Positions 36,973 through 45,131 are shown, numbered from the stretch's first letter. The stretch is DNA of 64,000 nt from Lachnospiraceae bacterium (GCA_015056885.1 SVFL01000007.1:1-64000), one strand, 5' to 3'. The notes: generated by a model from the sequence alone, not told the origin. Numbers and translations: made by a program.

Positions 36973-37737
36973 CTACCGGAACACCTCAACCTCCACAGCA
37001 GTCCGACCCTTTCTTGTCTCTCTGGGCTCACTCGCCACACGAAACTTACCAAATCCTCTGGCATTCACGGTCTCGCCTACCTTTAACTGCTTAGAATTAT
37101 TCTCACACAATCTCCCGTCCACAAACACCTTCTGCGCACGAAATAGTACAAGGCTGTCCTCTCTGGACTTATTATAGACCTTAGCTAACACCGCATCTAC
37201 ACGCATGGATGCAGCCTGCACAAGCACCCGCTCCGGTTCCTCCTCGGGCACCTCTTGGGCACAATCCACCACTTCACATCGCACATTGGTGTGCTTCACC
37301 TGGGTCAGATTGTCACAAATATACTCCGCAATGGAATCCAGACAAAATAAATATGCCTCCTTATCCCCGACGCGAATATCTCCCAATGTACTTCTCTCAA
37401 TACCCAGATTCATCAAAGCCCCCAAAAAATCTCTATGGGACAGATTATCAGCAAACTTTGCAAGCAAAGGCTTAATATGTACACATACAATGGGAAAATC
37501 CACCTCATAGCCCAGTTCATCGGCATTACCAAAGCGTACTACCTTCCGGTCCGTTCCTTCCGCGCCACCATTTAAAATAAACTTCGCATGAGACAATTCT
37601 CTTTCCATTTTCCAGAAAGCATCCTGTTCACTCAACCCTAAAAAACCTGTAAAAGTAAACATATTCCGGGAAAATGACTTGTCAGCCAAATCCCGGAATC
37701 TGTTACGTAACTGTTGTAATTCTTTTTCATTATCCAT
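36973..37737 (-). CDS. YlmH-like S4-domain RNA-binding protein
   Basis: The 254-residue protein has the YlmH layout: an N-terminal domain (FTGFLGLSEQDAFWKME near 30), a middle domain with LGDIRVGDKEAYLFC, and a C-terminal S4 domain with SMRVDAVLAKVYNKSRE and AQKVFVDGRLCENNSKQLKVGE. In B. subtilis YlmH can substitute for RqcP in ribosome quality control and lies near division genes. Here it lies between the broken zinc-ribbon gene and the ZIP transporter, outside the usual division cluster. Confidence 0.88.
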   Translation of the reverse strand: MDNEKELQQLRNRFRDLADKSFSRNMFTFTGFLGLSEQDAFWKMERELSHAKFILNGGAEGTDRKVVRFGNADELGYEVDFPIVCVHIKPLLAKFADNLSHRDFLGALMNLGIERSTLGDIRVGDKEAYLFCLDSIAEYICDNLTQVKHTNVRCEVVDCAQEVPEEEPERVLVQAASMRVDAVLAKVYNKSREDSLVLFRAQKVFVDGRLCENNSKQLKVGETVNARGFGKFRVASEPRETRKGRTAVEVEVFR

Positions 37738-37782
37738 ATTTCTTCTCCATATGTCCGGACAATCATTTGCATCATCCGCACA

Positions 37783-38559
37783 TTATCCCAGTGCAACATC
37801 CAGCACCATCATCAGTGCAAAACCAATTACAAAAGAAATGGTTCCTAAATTAGAATGCTCTCCTTCACTGGCCTCAGGAATCAATTCCTCCACCACTACA
37901 TAAATCATGGCTCCTGCCGCAAAACCTAGCATATACGGCAAAATCGGTGTCACTACACTCGCCAGCAAAATAGCAGTCACTGCTCCCAGGGGTTCTACAA
38001 TACCCGAAAGCGCTCCCAAAAGAAAAGACTTCATCCGACTATGTCCCTCACTGCGAAGCGGCAGGGAAATAATAGCTCCCTCCGGAAAATTCTGAATCGC
38101 AATACCAATGGACAGAGCAATCGCCCCTGCCATAGTTACACTTCCGTCTCCGCTTAAAACGCCTGCAAAAATGGCTCCGCAAGCTGCACCTTCGGGCAGA
38201 TTGTGAATAGTCACTGCCAACATCAGCATGGCCGTTTTTCCCAAACTGCTTTTCGCTCCCTCCGGTTTCTCGCTGCCCAAATGAAGGTGTGGTATAAAAC
38301 TGTCCATGAGCAGCAAGAAAAATACACCGAGCAAGAACCCCACAAGAGCCGGTACAAAACCCAGCTTTCCCATGTCCTCACTCATATCCATAGCAGGTAT
38401 CAGAAGTGACCATACAGAAGCCGCCACCATAACACCTGCCGCAAAACCTGTAAAAACTCTCTGTAAGTTAGGGCTGATTTGTTTTCTCAAGAAAAACACA
38501 CATGCAGCCCCTGCCGTTGTTCCCAAAAAGGGAAGCAGCACACCGATTGCCACATTCAT
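37783..38559 (-). CDS. ZIP-family divalent metal transporter
   Basis: This 258-residue membrane protein has eight predicted helices, the metal-binding helix-IV motif VTIHNLPEGAACG and the helix-V motif IAIQNFPEGAIIS, both typical of ZIP/ZupT importers of Zn(II), Mn(II) or Fe(II). A short loop with HLHLGSEK lies between helices III and IV. It follows two CobW-type genes and a membrane protein on the same strand, which suggests a zinc-handling unit. No Zur site was identified. Confidence 0.92.
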   Translation of the reverse strand: MNVAIGVLLPFLGTTAGAACVFFLRKQISPNLQRVFTGFAAGVMVAASVWSLLIPAMDMSEDMGKLGFVPALVGFLLGVFFLLLMDSFIPHLHLGSEKPEGAKSSLGKTAMLMLAVTIHNLPEGAACGAIFAGVLSGDGSVTMAGAIALSIGIAIQNFPEGAIISLPLRSEGHSRMKSFLLGALSGIVEPLGAVTAILLASVVTPILPYMLGFAAGAMIYVVVEELIPEASEGEHSNLGTISFVIGFALMMVLDVALG

Positions 38560-38603
38560 AATATTCTACCCCCAAAATCCTTACTATTTATTATTTATCA
38601 AAA

Positions 38604-39866
38604 CTAAAATCCCGCCAAATCATTGCCCTGAAGCGCATACCATAAGAAGTTCACACCACAGACAAGATGATAGCCAAATACTGCCCACTCTGCAGGCAGA
38701 AAAATCGCCTTCCATGACTTGCGCCACTCCATCGTATTGCGAAGTACAAGCACCAAGGTCATAAAAAACACAAAAAACATTCCGTGCATATATCCCCATG
38801 AGAAATTGGCATGCTCCATTCGGAATCCCTTCTCATACAGAAACAGAAACATTGCCATACCTACAAGATAATTGTACCAGGCAAACCGATAGGTAAATTT
38901 CTCACGAATCGTCTTGTAGTTAAACACCAGATTCAGGACTAATACCCCCAAGGTCAATGCCATCCCCATGACAATACTCAAGGGAATACTTTTCGTATAG
39001 TTATTCCACACCAGACCGAACGAAATACCAATACCTGTCTCTTCGCCCTTTACATTAGTGCCTGTAAACACCCCAAAAAACTGATACAAAAGATGAAGTC
39101 CTGTGGGAATCATTGTCACACAGAGCAAAAATGCATTTTTTAAACTTTTCCCTTTGCTGCGTATCAAATCCACCAACAACAGAATACCCATCAAAGGTAC
39201 CAACACCAAGGTATAGCTGGGTTTTGTAATCGTCATCAGCAACAGACTTACCGCAAAAGGCATACAGCCCTTCCATGTAAAGTTTCTCTGATAATTTTTC
39301 AAAACCTTGGCTGCCTCAAAAAAACAGATTATCGTAAAAGGTCTGGTAGCCAGATAAGTGGCATTCCAGATAGGATTGGGCGTGTAAATGCCCATACATC
39401 TATAAGCGTAATCAAATCCGAAAAAAGCCGTGTTTTTAGGTGAATACAGATTTCCCAGCAAAAACATTGCAAACACCATAAATGTAATGGATAAATCCAG
39501 CGCCAGAAGTTTCCCTCTACTCCACTCTTCCACATTCAGTCCGGTCTTCACTTCCTTATCCATGTAATACTTTGTTACACAGACACCCAGTGCATTCAAA
39601 AGTGCCGTAGCGATTGCCATACCCAAAGGTGCTCCGGCAAACAATGCAATCCCTTTCGCTAATGTAAACAAAAGCGGATACGGAAATTCATAATCTCCCT
39701 TTATCCCCCGCACCTCATTGACATAATCCGGCATATCCGAACGAAATACCGGTACTTCATAACACTGCATCACAAACAGATACAGCATCACACCTGTGTA
39801 CACTGCCAAAAGCACCGCAAATATAATTCTCTCCACCGGAAATGTTCTCTTGTCGTCTTTATGCAA
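38604..39866 (-). CDS. Polytopic membrane protein of unknown function
   Basis: I do not recognise the family. The 420-residue protein has about ten membrane helices, a first external loop with FRSDMPDYVNEVRGIKGDYEF, and external aromatic-rich loops such as YSPKNTAFFGFDYAYR. The acidic first loop after helix 1 and the Pro-rich end are reminiscent of GT-C-type glycosyltransferases, but no firm motif is seen. Its start overlaps the end of the upstream G3E GTPase by 8 bases, so they are translated together. Function within the metal cluster is unclear. Confidence 0.75.
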   Translation of the reverse strand: MHKDDKRTFPVERIIFAVLLAVYTGVMLYLFVMQCYEVPVFRSDMPDYVNEVRGIKGDYEFPYPLLFTLAKGIALFAGAPLGMAIATALLNALGVCVTKYYMDKEVKTGLNVEEWSRGKLLALDLSITFMVFAMFLLGNLYSPKNTAFFGFDYAYRCMGIYTPNPIWNATYLATRPFTIICFFEAAKVLKNYQRNFTWKGCMPFAVSLLLMTITKPSYTLVLVPLMGILLLVDLIRSKGKSLKNAFLLCVTMIPTGLHLLYQFFGVFTGTNVKGEETGIGISFGLVWNNYTKSIPLSIVMGMALTLGVLVLNLVFNYKTIREKFTYRFAWYNYLVGMAMFLFLYEKGFRMEHANFSWGYMHGMFFVFFMTLVLVLRNTMEWRKSWKAIFLPAEWAVFGYHLVCGVNFLWYALQGNDLAGF

Positions 39867-40788
39867 AACTGATTATCTCCTCTTTCGGTGCCTTTGTCTT
39901 CTCAACGCTGATGGCATGCAGAATAGGACCCTCACCGTTATAATCTTCCCAATATTCCTTGGCAACAGTAGCGGTGACTTTCACCCATTCCTTCTGTTTC
40001 AAGGACTCTGCCCCCGGGAACTCACACGCATATCCCAAGAAAGCCATATCATCCGCACAGCAAGTCATTGCCATACGTCCGGGCACAAAATATCCCTTGG
40101 GAAAATCATCGGGACGATAAACCATAGCTACAAACTGAATTTTTTTGCCGATGTATCGCTCCAAATGATCCATGGAGTCTAAATACCAGATACCATATCC
40201 GTTATTATCCAGCTCAATAATTTCCTGGTTCAAATCATAGGGCAAATCCTCCTCAAAAATCTCGTCAACCTCCCCTTCGGAAGTCTCAAAAATTACATCT
40301 GCGGAGGGATTAATTGCCTTGATATTACGTCTGTAGCTTCCCAAATCTTCGATACCATCGCAGCGATTGAAAATAATCATCTCAGAATTACGAACCTGCT
40401 CTGCCAACAAAGAACGCATATTGTTAAAATACATCGGGAATGTGGAACCATCAATCGTCGTTATCTGCTGCTCAATCTGCCAGTGGAAAGGTAGTTTTGC
40501 ATTCTTATAGTTCCACATACCATTGTATTCTATGATAATACGCTCAGGATTGTGCTTCTTCTCCAGTTCAATCAGCTTGTCCGGAGTAAAATCTTCCTCA
40601 TCCTCCACAAGCTCCAAAACCGTTTTGGAAGACTTCAAAAGCTGCTCGTCATATTCATTTTCTCCCTCTTCACAGAGGATAAGCAAAGTCTTTCCTTTAA
40701 TTCTAAAATACGGCTGCGCAAGGGTAAAACAAATAAACTCTGTCTTACCGCTCTCCAAAAAACCGTTAATCATATATACAGGCTTCAT
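39859..40788 (-). CDS. G3E (CobW-like) GTPase fused to a DUF1980-like domain
   Basis: Of 309 residues, 1-200 are a P-loop GTPase of the G3E type: NGFLESGKTEFI is Walker A, RIIIEYNGMW Walker B and FNRCDG the guanine-specificity region. Residues 215-309 (FVAMVYRPDDFPKGYFVPGR, TCCADDMAFLGYACEFPG, WVKVTATV) resemble the C-terminal domain of YcgQ/TIGR03943 proteins, which normally are separate partners of a permease. The CxCC metallochaperone motif of CobW is missing. It lies 55 bases behind the larger CobW gene. Confidence 0.82.
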   Translation of the reverse strand: MKPVYMINGFLESGKTEFICFTLAQPYFRIKGKTLLILCEEGENEYDEQLLKSSKTVLELVEDEEDFTPDKLIELEKKHNPERIIIEYNGMWNYKNAKLPFHWQIEQQITTIDGSTFPMYFNNMRSLLAEQVRNSEMIIFNRCDGIEDLGSYRRNIKAINPSADVIFETSEGEVDEIFEEDLPYDLNQEIIELDNNGYGIWYLDSMDHLERYIGKKIQFVAMVYRPDDFPKGYFVPGRMAMTCCADDMAFLGYACEFPGAESLKQKEWVKVTATVAKEYWEDYNGEGPILHAISVEKTKAPKEEIISFA

Positions 40789-40843
40789 TTCCGGGCCCTC
40801 TTTCTACAATTGATTCCTTGTCCCAATTCTCTTATTGGGACAG

Positions 40844-42022
40844 TTACTTACAGCCAAACAGTTCTGCTAATTTTTCTTCACGTAATCTTGCGCCGATGAC
40901 GCAGATTTTGCCGGTCACTTCAGGTTTGCCGGTTCTGATTTCATGCTCTTCGGGAACATAATCATAATAAATCCAAGTTCCGTCTTCAGCAGGAACCATG
41001 CCCTTGGCACGCAAAATATCACCATACCAACCACTGTCAAGTTCCTCAAGAATGTGCTCAATCTGCTCCTTGGTGTAGGTATTGGGAGTCTCTACGCCCC
41101 AGCTTCCGAACACTTCGTCTGCATGATGATGGTGATGGTCATGACAACCGCATGAACAGTTCTCACCATGTTCATGATGATGCTCATGATCATGTTCATG
41201 GTGATGGTGCTCGTGACAGCCACATTCCTCATCATGGTCATGGTGGTGATGGTGCTCGTGGCAGCCACATTCCTCATCATGTTCATGATGGTGGTGATGG
41301 TGCTCGTGGTCATGACCACCGCCTCCGCACTCCTCGCCATGCTCATGGTGATGCTCATGATCATGATGATGGTGATGATGCTCGTGCACGCTCTCCAACA
41401 TCTCCTTCATCATATCCTCTAACTTGTCCGCACCCTCAATAGTCTCAAGCACGTCCTTGCCATCCAGCTGTGCCAGAGGTGTTGTGATAATTGTAGCCTT
41501 CTCGTTATGTTCTCTGATAAGCTCTACTGCCAGATTAATCTTATCCTGAGAAAGCTTGTCTGTTCTGCTCAGAATAATGGTTCCGGCATGCTCAATCTGA
41601 TTGATAAAAAACTCACCGAAATTCTTAATATACATCTTACACTTAGATGCATCTACAACAGCAACTGCACTGTTTACCTGTACATCCAATTCAGATGCCA
41701 CATTTTCAACTGCCTTCAACACATCAGAAAGTTTGCCTACACCTGAGGGCTCAATCAACACACGCTCAGGTGCATAAGTATCAATAACTTCCTTCAAAGA
41801 AGTGCCGAAATCGCCTACCAGGGAACAGCAAATACATCCGGAATTCATCTCTTTGATTTCAATTCCCGCCTCTTTAAGGAATCCGCCGTCGATACCGATT
41901 TCGCCAAACTCATTCTCAATCAGAACAGTCTTCGAGCCATCCAGCGCCTCCTTCAACAATTTCTTAATCAGAGTGGTCTTACCCGCTCCTAAAAATCCGC
42001 TTACTACATCAATCTTTGTCAT
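40844..42022 (-). CDS. CobW/ZNG1-type GTPase with large His/Cys-rich loop
   Basis: A 392-residue metallochaperone GTPase: Walker A SGFLGAGKTT near 9-18, switch ENEFGEIGIDGGF, the metal motif GCICCSL near 64, LIEPSGVGKL and the guanine site LSRTDKL. Between the GTPase and the C-terminal CobW_C domain (after about 305) there is an insert of nearly 100 residues with about 45 His and 8 Cys in repeated blocks such as HDEECGCHEHHHHH. This should store or buffer Zn(II) or another soft metal. GAGG precedes the ATG. It heads the cluster with the second GTPase and the ZIP transporter. Confidence 0.93.
   Translation of the reverse strand: MTKIDVVSGFLGAGKTTLIKKLLKEALDGSKTVLIENEFGEIGIDGGFLKEAGIEIKEMNSGCICCSLVGDFGTSLKEVIDTYAPERVLIEPSGVGKLSDVLKAVENVASELDVQVNSAVAVVDASKCKMYIKNFGEFFINQIEHAGTIILSRTDKLSQDKINLAVELIREHNEKATIITTPLAQLDGKDVLETIEGADKLEDMMKEMLESVHEHHHHHHDHEHHHEHGEECGGGGHDHEHHHHHHEHDEECGCHEHHHHHDHDEECGCHEHHHHEHDHEHHHEHGENCSCGCHDHHHHHADEVFGSWGVETPNTYTKEQIEHILEELDSGWYGDILRAKGMVPAEDGTWIYYDYVPEEHEIRTGKPEVTGKICVIGARLREEKLAELFGCK
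41116..41385. repeat. Imperfect tandem repeats encoding the His/Cys-rich loop
   Basis: CAT/CAC-rich (ATG/GTG on the plus strand) repeats with blocks of roughly 50 bases, for instance the nearly identical stretches around 41213-41240 and 41264-41290. They explain the long mirror ORFs that the track shows on both strands here. Repeat number is likely to vary between strains by slippage. Confidence 0.8.
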
Positions 42023-42119
42023 TTTTTCCTCACATTCTGCCGTACAGACGGCTCTAAAACTCCATTACTCTTTATTTTCTAACATATTCTTCAGAATGTC
42101 AAGCCCCGCACCTAAGGGT

Positions 42120-43376
42120 TCATCGACATACCTTCTCTCCCTTTGACCGATACGCATAATACTCATGCACCAGACTCCGATACCCCCACTCCTTCAAGGT
42201 CTCATAACGAACCCGAAAATTCCCTTTGTAATGACGGCCCGTCACCGTATACCGGATATATTGTTGCATATAAGTATCAATTTCCTTAAGCCCTACATCT
42301 GTAGTCAAATTAGGGAAAAACCACCGCTCCCAGGTAAACTCATCCATAAGCATTTCTCCGGATTCCATGTGTTTCTCCGGTTCCCTACATCCGTAAAATT
42401 TGGCATTCATTGCACGAATAAAACCGATTGCAGCCTTCTCAGAAGACAAGTTTTTCTTTCGCCGCCAGCGCATCAAAGCGTTAGCCTTGCGCTTAATTCG
42501 GGCCTTGGTCTTTCGAATGGTGTTGGGTGACAAATCAATCACTCCGTCTCTATAAGAAAATCCCAAAAAAGAGAATGCCTCTCCCGGCGCAGTAACCATC
42601 ACCTTGTCAGGGTTTACTTCAAGCCCAAGTTTTGCAACCTGTTCCCGCAAAACACTCTCATAACACTTTAAATCCTCATAAGTATCCGCAAAAATCAAAA
42701 TATCATCCGAATACCGATAATAGCTTACCCCCAGTTTTTCAAAATAGTAATCTGTCTCCGACAAATATACATTTGCAAAGAAGGGAGAAATCGGTGTTCC
42801 TGCCATAGCTCCATGTTCTGCCACCATCTCCTCGCCTTCATAAATCACACGTTTTTCCCTAAGAATCCTTTCAAAAATCCGGTAAAGTCCGACATCTGTT
42901 CGTTCAACAAATTTTAATTTTTCCAGCAAAATTTCAACATCAATAGAATTGAAATAATCACTGATATCTATTTTCAAACAATATTGCCTGGAAATTCGCC
43001 GGTCTCCTCGAAGTCGCCTCAGTGCATCTTTTACACCATAGCCCCGTCGGAACGCATAACAATTTTGACAAAAAATATCATTATATCGAAATAGATGATA
43101 AGCTATGAACTTTAGCAAAATGCCCTCATCACCATCAAAAGAATAAACCACCCTTTTTTTCCGGCTACCCTCTTTGCTAATCACACTTTTCTTGGGGAAC
43201 TCCATCGGATATTCGCCCCTTTGCCACATCTCACACAATTTTATATAAGCTTTACGCCCGATAAAATCTCGAATTTTCTGTTCCTCCGTCTGCGACAAAT
43301 GCTGGTGCTCTATTTTATAATCCAAGAAAGAAAGCCATGCTTCTTCACAGCAGGCTTCCTCCAAAATACTCTTCAT
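42120..43376 (-). CDS. Free-standing reverse transcriptase
   Basis: The 418-residue protein has the RT palm: motif A LKIDISDYFNSID with the catalytic Asp, the fingers stretch CYAFRRGYGVKDALRRL, motif B GAMAGTPISPFFANVYL, motif C YRYSDDILIF (YSDD where most bacterial RTs have YADD), then LEVNPDKVMVT and FSFLGFSYRDG. A thumb-like basic region follows (IRKTKARIKRKANALMRWRR), then a conserved-looking C-terminal domain ending LKEWGYRSLVHEYYAYR. No maturase-type endonuclease (HNH) or zinc domain is present, so it is not a standard group II intron protein. ATG 43376 follows GAGGAG. A structured RNA candidate lies upstream. Confidence 0.9.
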   Translation of the reverse strand: MKSILEEACCEEAWLSFLDYKIEHQHLSQTEEQKIRDFIGRKAYIKLCEMWQRGEYPMEFPKKSVISKEGSRKKRVVYSFDGDEGILLKFIAYHLFRYNDIFCQNCYAFRRGYGVKDALRRLRGDRRISRQYCLKIDISDYFNSIDVEILLEKLKFVERTDVGLYRIFERILREKRVIYEGEEMVAEHGAMAGTPISPFFANVYLSETDYYFEKLGVSYYRYSDDILIFADTYEDLKCYESVLREQVAKLGLEVNPDKVMVTAPGEAFSFLGFSYRDGVIDLSPNTIRKTKARIKRKANALMRWRRKKNLSSEKAAIGFIRAMNAKFYGCREPEKHMESGEMLMDEFTWERWFFPNLTTDVGLKEIDTYMQQYIRYTVTGRHYKGNFRVRYETLKEWGYRSLVHEYYAYRSKGEKVCR

Positions 43377-43400
43377 CATATCTCCTCTACCTATAAATAT

Positions 43401-43431
43401 CATGAGAAACATGCTTTGCATGTTCCTCATG
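43401..43431 (-). promoter_or_regulatory. Leader hairpin directly before the RT gene
   Basis: The transcript would form a 14-bp stem, CATGAGGAACATGC with GCATGTTTCTCATG around AAA, with one G-U pair. It ends 24 bases before the RT start. Its 3' arm shares AAAGCATGTTTC with the RNA element upstream, suggesting a common binding site. Confidence 0.7.
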
Positions 43432-43490
43432 ATTTCGCGGTGCTCCTCGAATACTCATATAAACATGGCATTCTCATCGCTACTCGCGAA

Positions 43491-43654
43491 AAAAAGAAAG
43501 AGAAATAACTTTGAAGTAATCAAAGCCGTGCTTGATTACCACCGGACTGAACATGTTTCCGTTGCCCGCAAAACCTACCGAAATCTACTCCGGCAATATG
43601 AAACATGCTTTATCCCCCACGGGCGCAACCAATGTTGCATTTCTCTTTCTTTTT
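43491..43654 (-). ncRNA. Candidate structured RNA of the RT locus (retron-like layout)
   Basis: The 164-base element is closed by a perfect 16-bp inverted repeat, AAAAAGAAAGAGAAAT with its complement. In RNA sense, inside come a GCAAC-ATTG-GTTGC hairpin, a longer nested stem (CATGTTTC...GAAACATG outside TTGCC...GGCAA), and GTAATCAA...TTGATTAC with an 8-base loop. It starts 7 bases after the stop of the 175-residue gene and ends 114 bases before the RT start. It has no sustained ORF. Retron RNAs have this plan of end-pairing a1/a2 arms enclosing hairpins upstream of an RT. That it is transcribed and copied is inference. Confidence 0.6.
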
Positions 43655-43660
43655 GTCAAA

Positions 43661-44188
43661 TTATATATGTACAATCTCTTTCAACTGTTCTCTGATATAT
43701 CCGGTGCGATTCGGAAGTCTTGTGATAAAATGCACATACCCCACACTCTGGCGACCGCAAGCCTCTTTAGCCAAACGAGTGCGCTTACACCAATAATCAT
43801 CGGGATAATCCAGAATAATAATCATCGCTACAGGTATGCCATTATTGTATAATCCATAAGTATAATCCAACGCGCCTGCCTCGGCCCCCATTTCGGAGGA
43901 ACTGATATTCTTGCGAATCTCAATTCTGTCGCCCCATTCCTCAGAAACCACCTTTTCAATTCTCCGTTCCACTACAGCCACTTCTCCGCAACAGTCCTCC
44001 TCTGCTTCGTCCACACTGCTTGCAGCTGCTTTTGCTGTACTATTTGCACTTACGGTTGCAGAACTGCTATTTTTATTTTCTCTGACAGAATCCCTAATAT
44101 TATCTGTTACAGAATCTACCACCTCATCCAAAACTCCCGAAACAATTTTACGTGCTTCTCTTTTTAACAAATTGTTTAAAAAACCCAT
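43661..44188 (-). CDS. Protein of unknown function upstream of the RT element
   Basis: I do not recognise this 175-residue protein. Residues 1-40 are helical and amphipathic (MGFLNNLLKREARKIVSGVL), 40-60 a Ser/Ala-rich low-complexity linker, and 70-175 an alpha/beta domain with DRIEIRKNISSSEM, YTYGLYNNGIPVAMIIILD and RTRLAKEACGRQSVGYVHFI. The latter has the feel of a small nuclease-like or sensor fold, but no catalytic motif can be asserted. A strong promoter lies 66 bases upstream, and the RNA element and RT follow on the same strand, so one transcript may carry all three. Confidence 0.72.
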   Translation of the reverse strand: MGFLNNLLKREARKIVSGVLDEVVDSVTDNIRDSVRENKNSSSATVSANSTAKAAASSVDEAEEDCCGEVAVVERRIEKVVSEEWGDRIEIRKNISSSEMGAEAGALDYTYGLYNNGIPVAMIIILDYPDDYWCKRTRLAKEACGRQSVGYVHFITRLPNRTGYIREQLKEIVHI

Positions 44189-44253
44189 AATTTCTCCTTA
44201 TATAAATTGCCTTAAATTTAAACATCTCAAGCCAAATGAATCTAAACGATTAA

Positions 44254-44282
44254 ATTGTACCAAAAACAGCAAGCAGTGTCAA
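44254..44282 (-). promoter_or_regulatory. Consensus promoter upstream of the 175-residue gene and RT locus
   Basis: TTGACA, 17 bases, TACAAT on the reverse strand. It is the only strong promoter I see between the serine protease gene and the RT. Confidence 0.72.
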
Positions 44283-44308
44283 TTTCCCCATGTTAATAGT
44301 ACAAGGAA

Positions 44309-45085
44309 TTATAACACAATTTTTTCCTCAAACCGCGCCTGCATCACATGCCAGGGCATCGCCACCAGTTCTCCTTCTTCATTACCACCACAAATCATGC
44401 CAATAAAATTCCCGTTCACATCATATACCCCACCACCGGACATACCATGCTTAATCTCACATTCAGCCACCATCATATGCTGGGCAAAATCTTCCACATA
44501 AATCCAGCTTTCAGACAACACTCCCTGATAATCTGTCTGTTTACCATCACAATACCCCGAAGCAACTATAACCTCTCCTGCGGTCAGCATATCATAGTTT
44601 GTCTTATCAGTCTCAACCGGCACTGCAACCATCCCCACAGCAATATCTTCCTGCGGTATATACAGAAAGACCAAATCCACGCTTCCTGCTTCCAGCCATG
44701 TTGTACACTCTATCGATATATCCACACAATTCAGCACAATTCGGTCATCATCACTCTTATTATCCAACACATGAGCTGCTGTCGCAATCCAAATGCCATC
44801 CTCACCCACCTGATAAACCACACCGGTTCCGACTGCCTTGCAAGCCCCTGTATCTTTATTCTGCACTTCAATCTCAAAAAGTTCCACATACTCAACAGAT
44901 TGGTCATTTACTAATTCCGAATCCATATTGGAAACCGATAAATCTTCCTGTTGATTCCTATCCACTGTGCTTGCAATCTCATTTTGTCTATTTAATACAA
45001 ATATAAGTGCCACCACCATTACCATCAGCACAAAGAAAACAAACACGCATTGTTTTTTTAGCTGTTTTTCCTTCTTATGTTCCAT
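44309..45085 (-). CDS. Membrane-anchored trypsin-like serine protease
   Basis: The 258-residue protein has a basic cytosolic start, one membrane helix (about 13-32) and an external S1-type protease domain. The catalytic triad is visible: His in WIATAAHVLD, Asp in GSVDLVFLYI and Ser in IKHGMSGGGVYD. There is no PDZ domain, so it is not a full HtrA. The ATG at 45085 has AGGAG just upstream; the track extension overlaps the rnpB terminator region. Substrates are unknown; surface protein processing or stress sensing is possible. Confidence 0.85.
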   Translation of the reverse strand: MEHKKEKQLKKQCVFVFFVLMVMVVALIFVLNRQNEIASTVDRNQQEDLSVSNMDSELVNDQSVEYVELFEIEVQNKDTGACKAVGTGVVYQVGEDGIWIATAAHVLDNKSDDDRIVLNCVDISIECTTWLEAGSVDLVFLYIPQEDIAVGMVAVPVETDKTNYDMLTAGEVIVASGYCDGKQTDYQGVLSESWIYVEDFAQHMMVAECEIKHGMSGGGVYDVNGNFIGMICGGNEEGELVAMPWHVMQARFEEKIVL

Positions 45086-45131
45086 AGTTCTCCTACACCG
45101 TGTACTCCACATATGTAACTGATTATATAGC

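Noticed and set aside
41092-41442. Three overlapping ORFs on both strands over the CobW loop
   Set aside because: They are mirror translations of CAT/CAC repeats and have no ribosome sites.
43491-43654. Assignment as a true retron
   Set aside because: The layout fits, but retron RT hallmarks such as the VTG segment were not found in the usual context and no branching G could be fixed. Kept as retron-like only.
42120-43700. Diversity-generating retroelement or group II intron
   Set aside because: No near-repeat with A substitutions, no Avd-like gene and no endonuclease or zinc domain in the RT; motif B is GTPISP, unlike the SQ-type of DGRs. Intron domain V was looked for by eye only.
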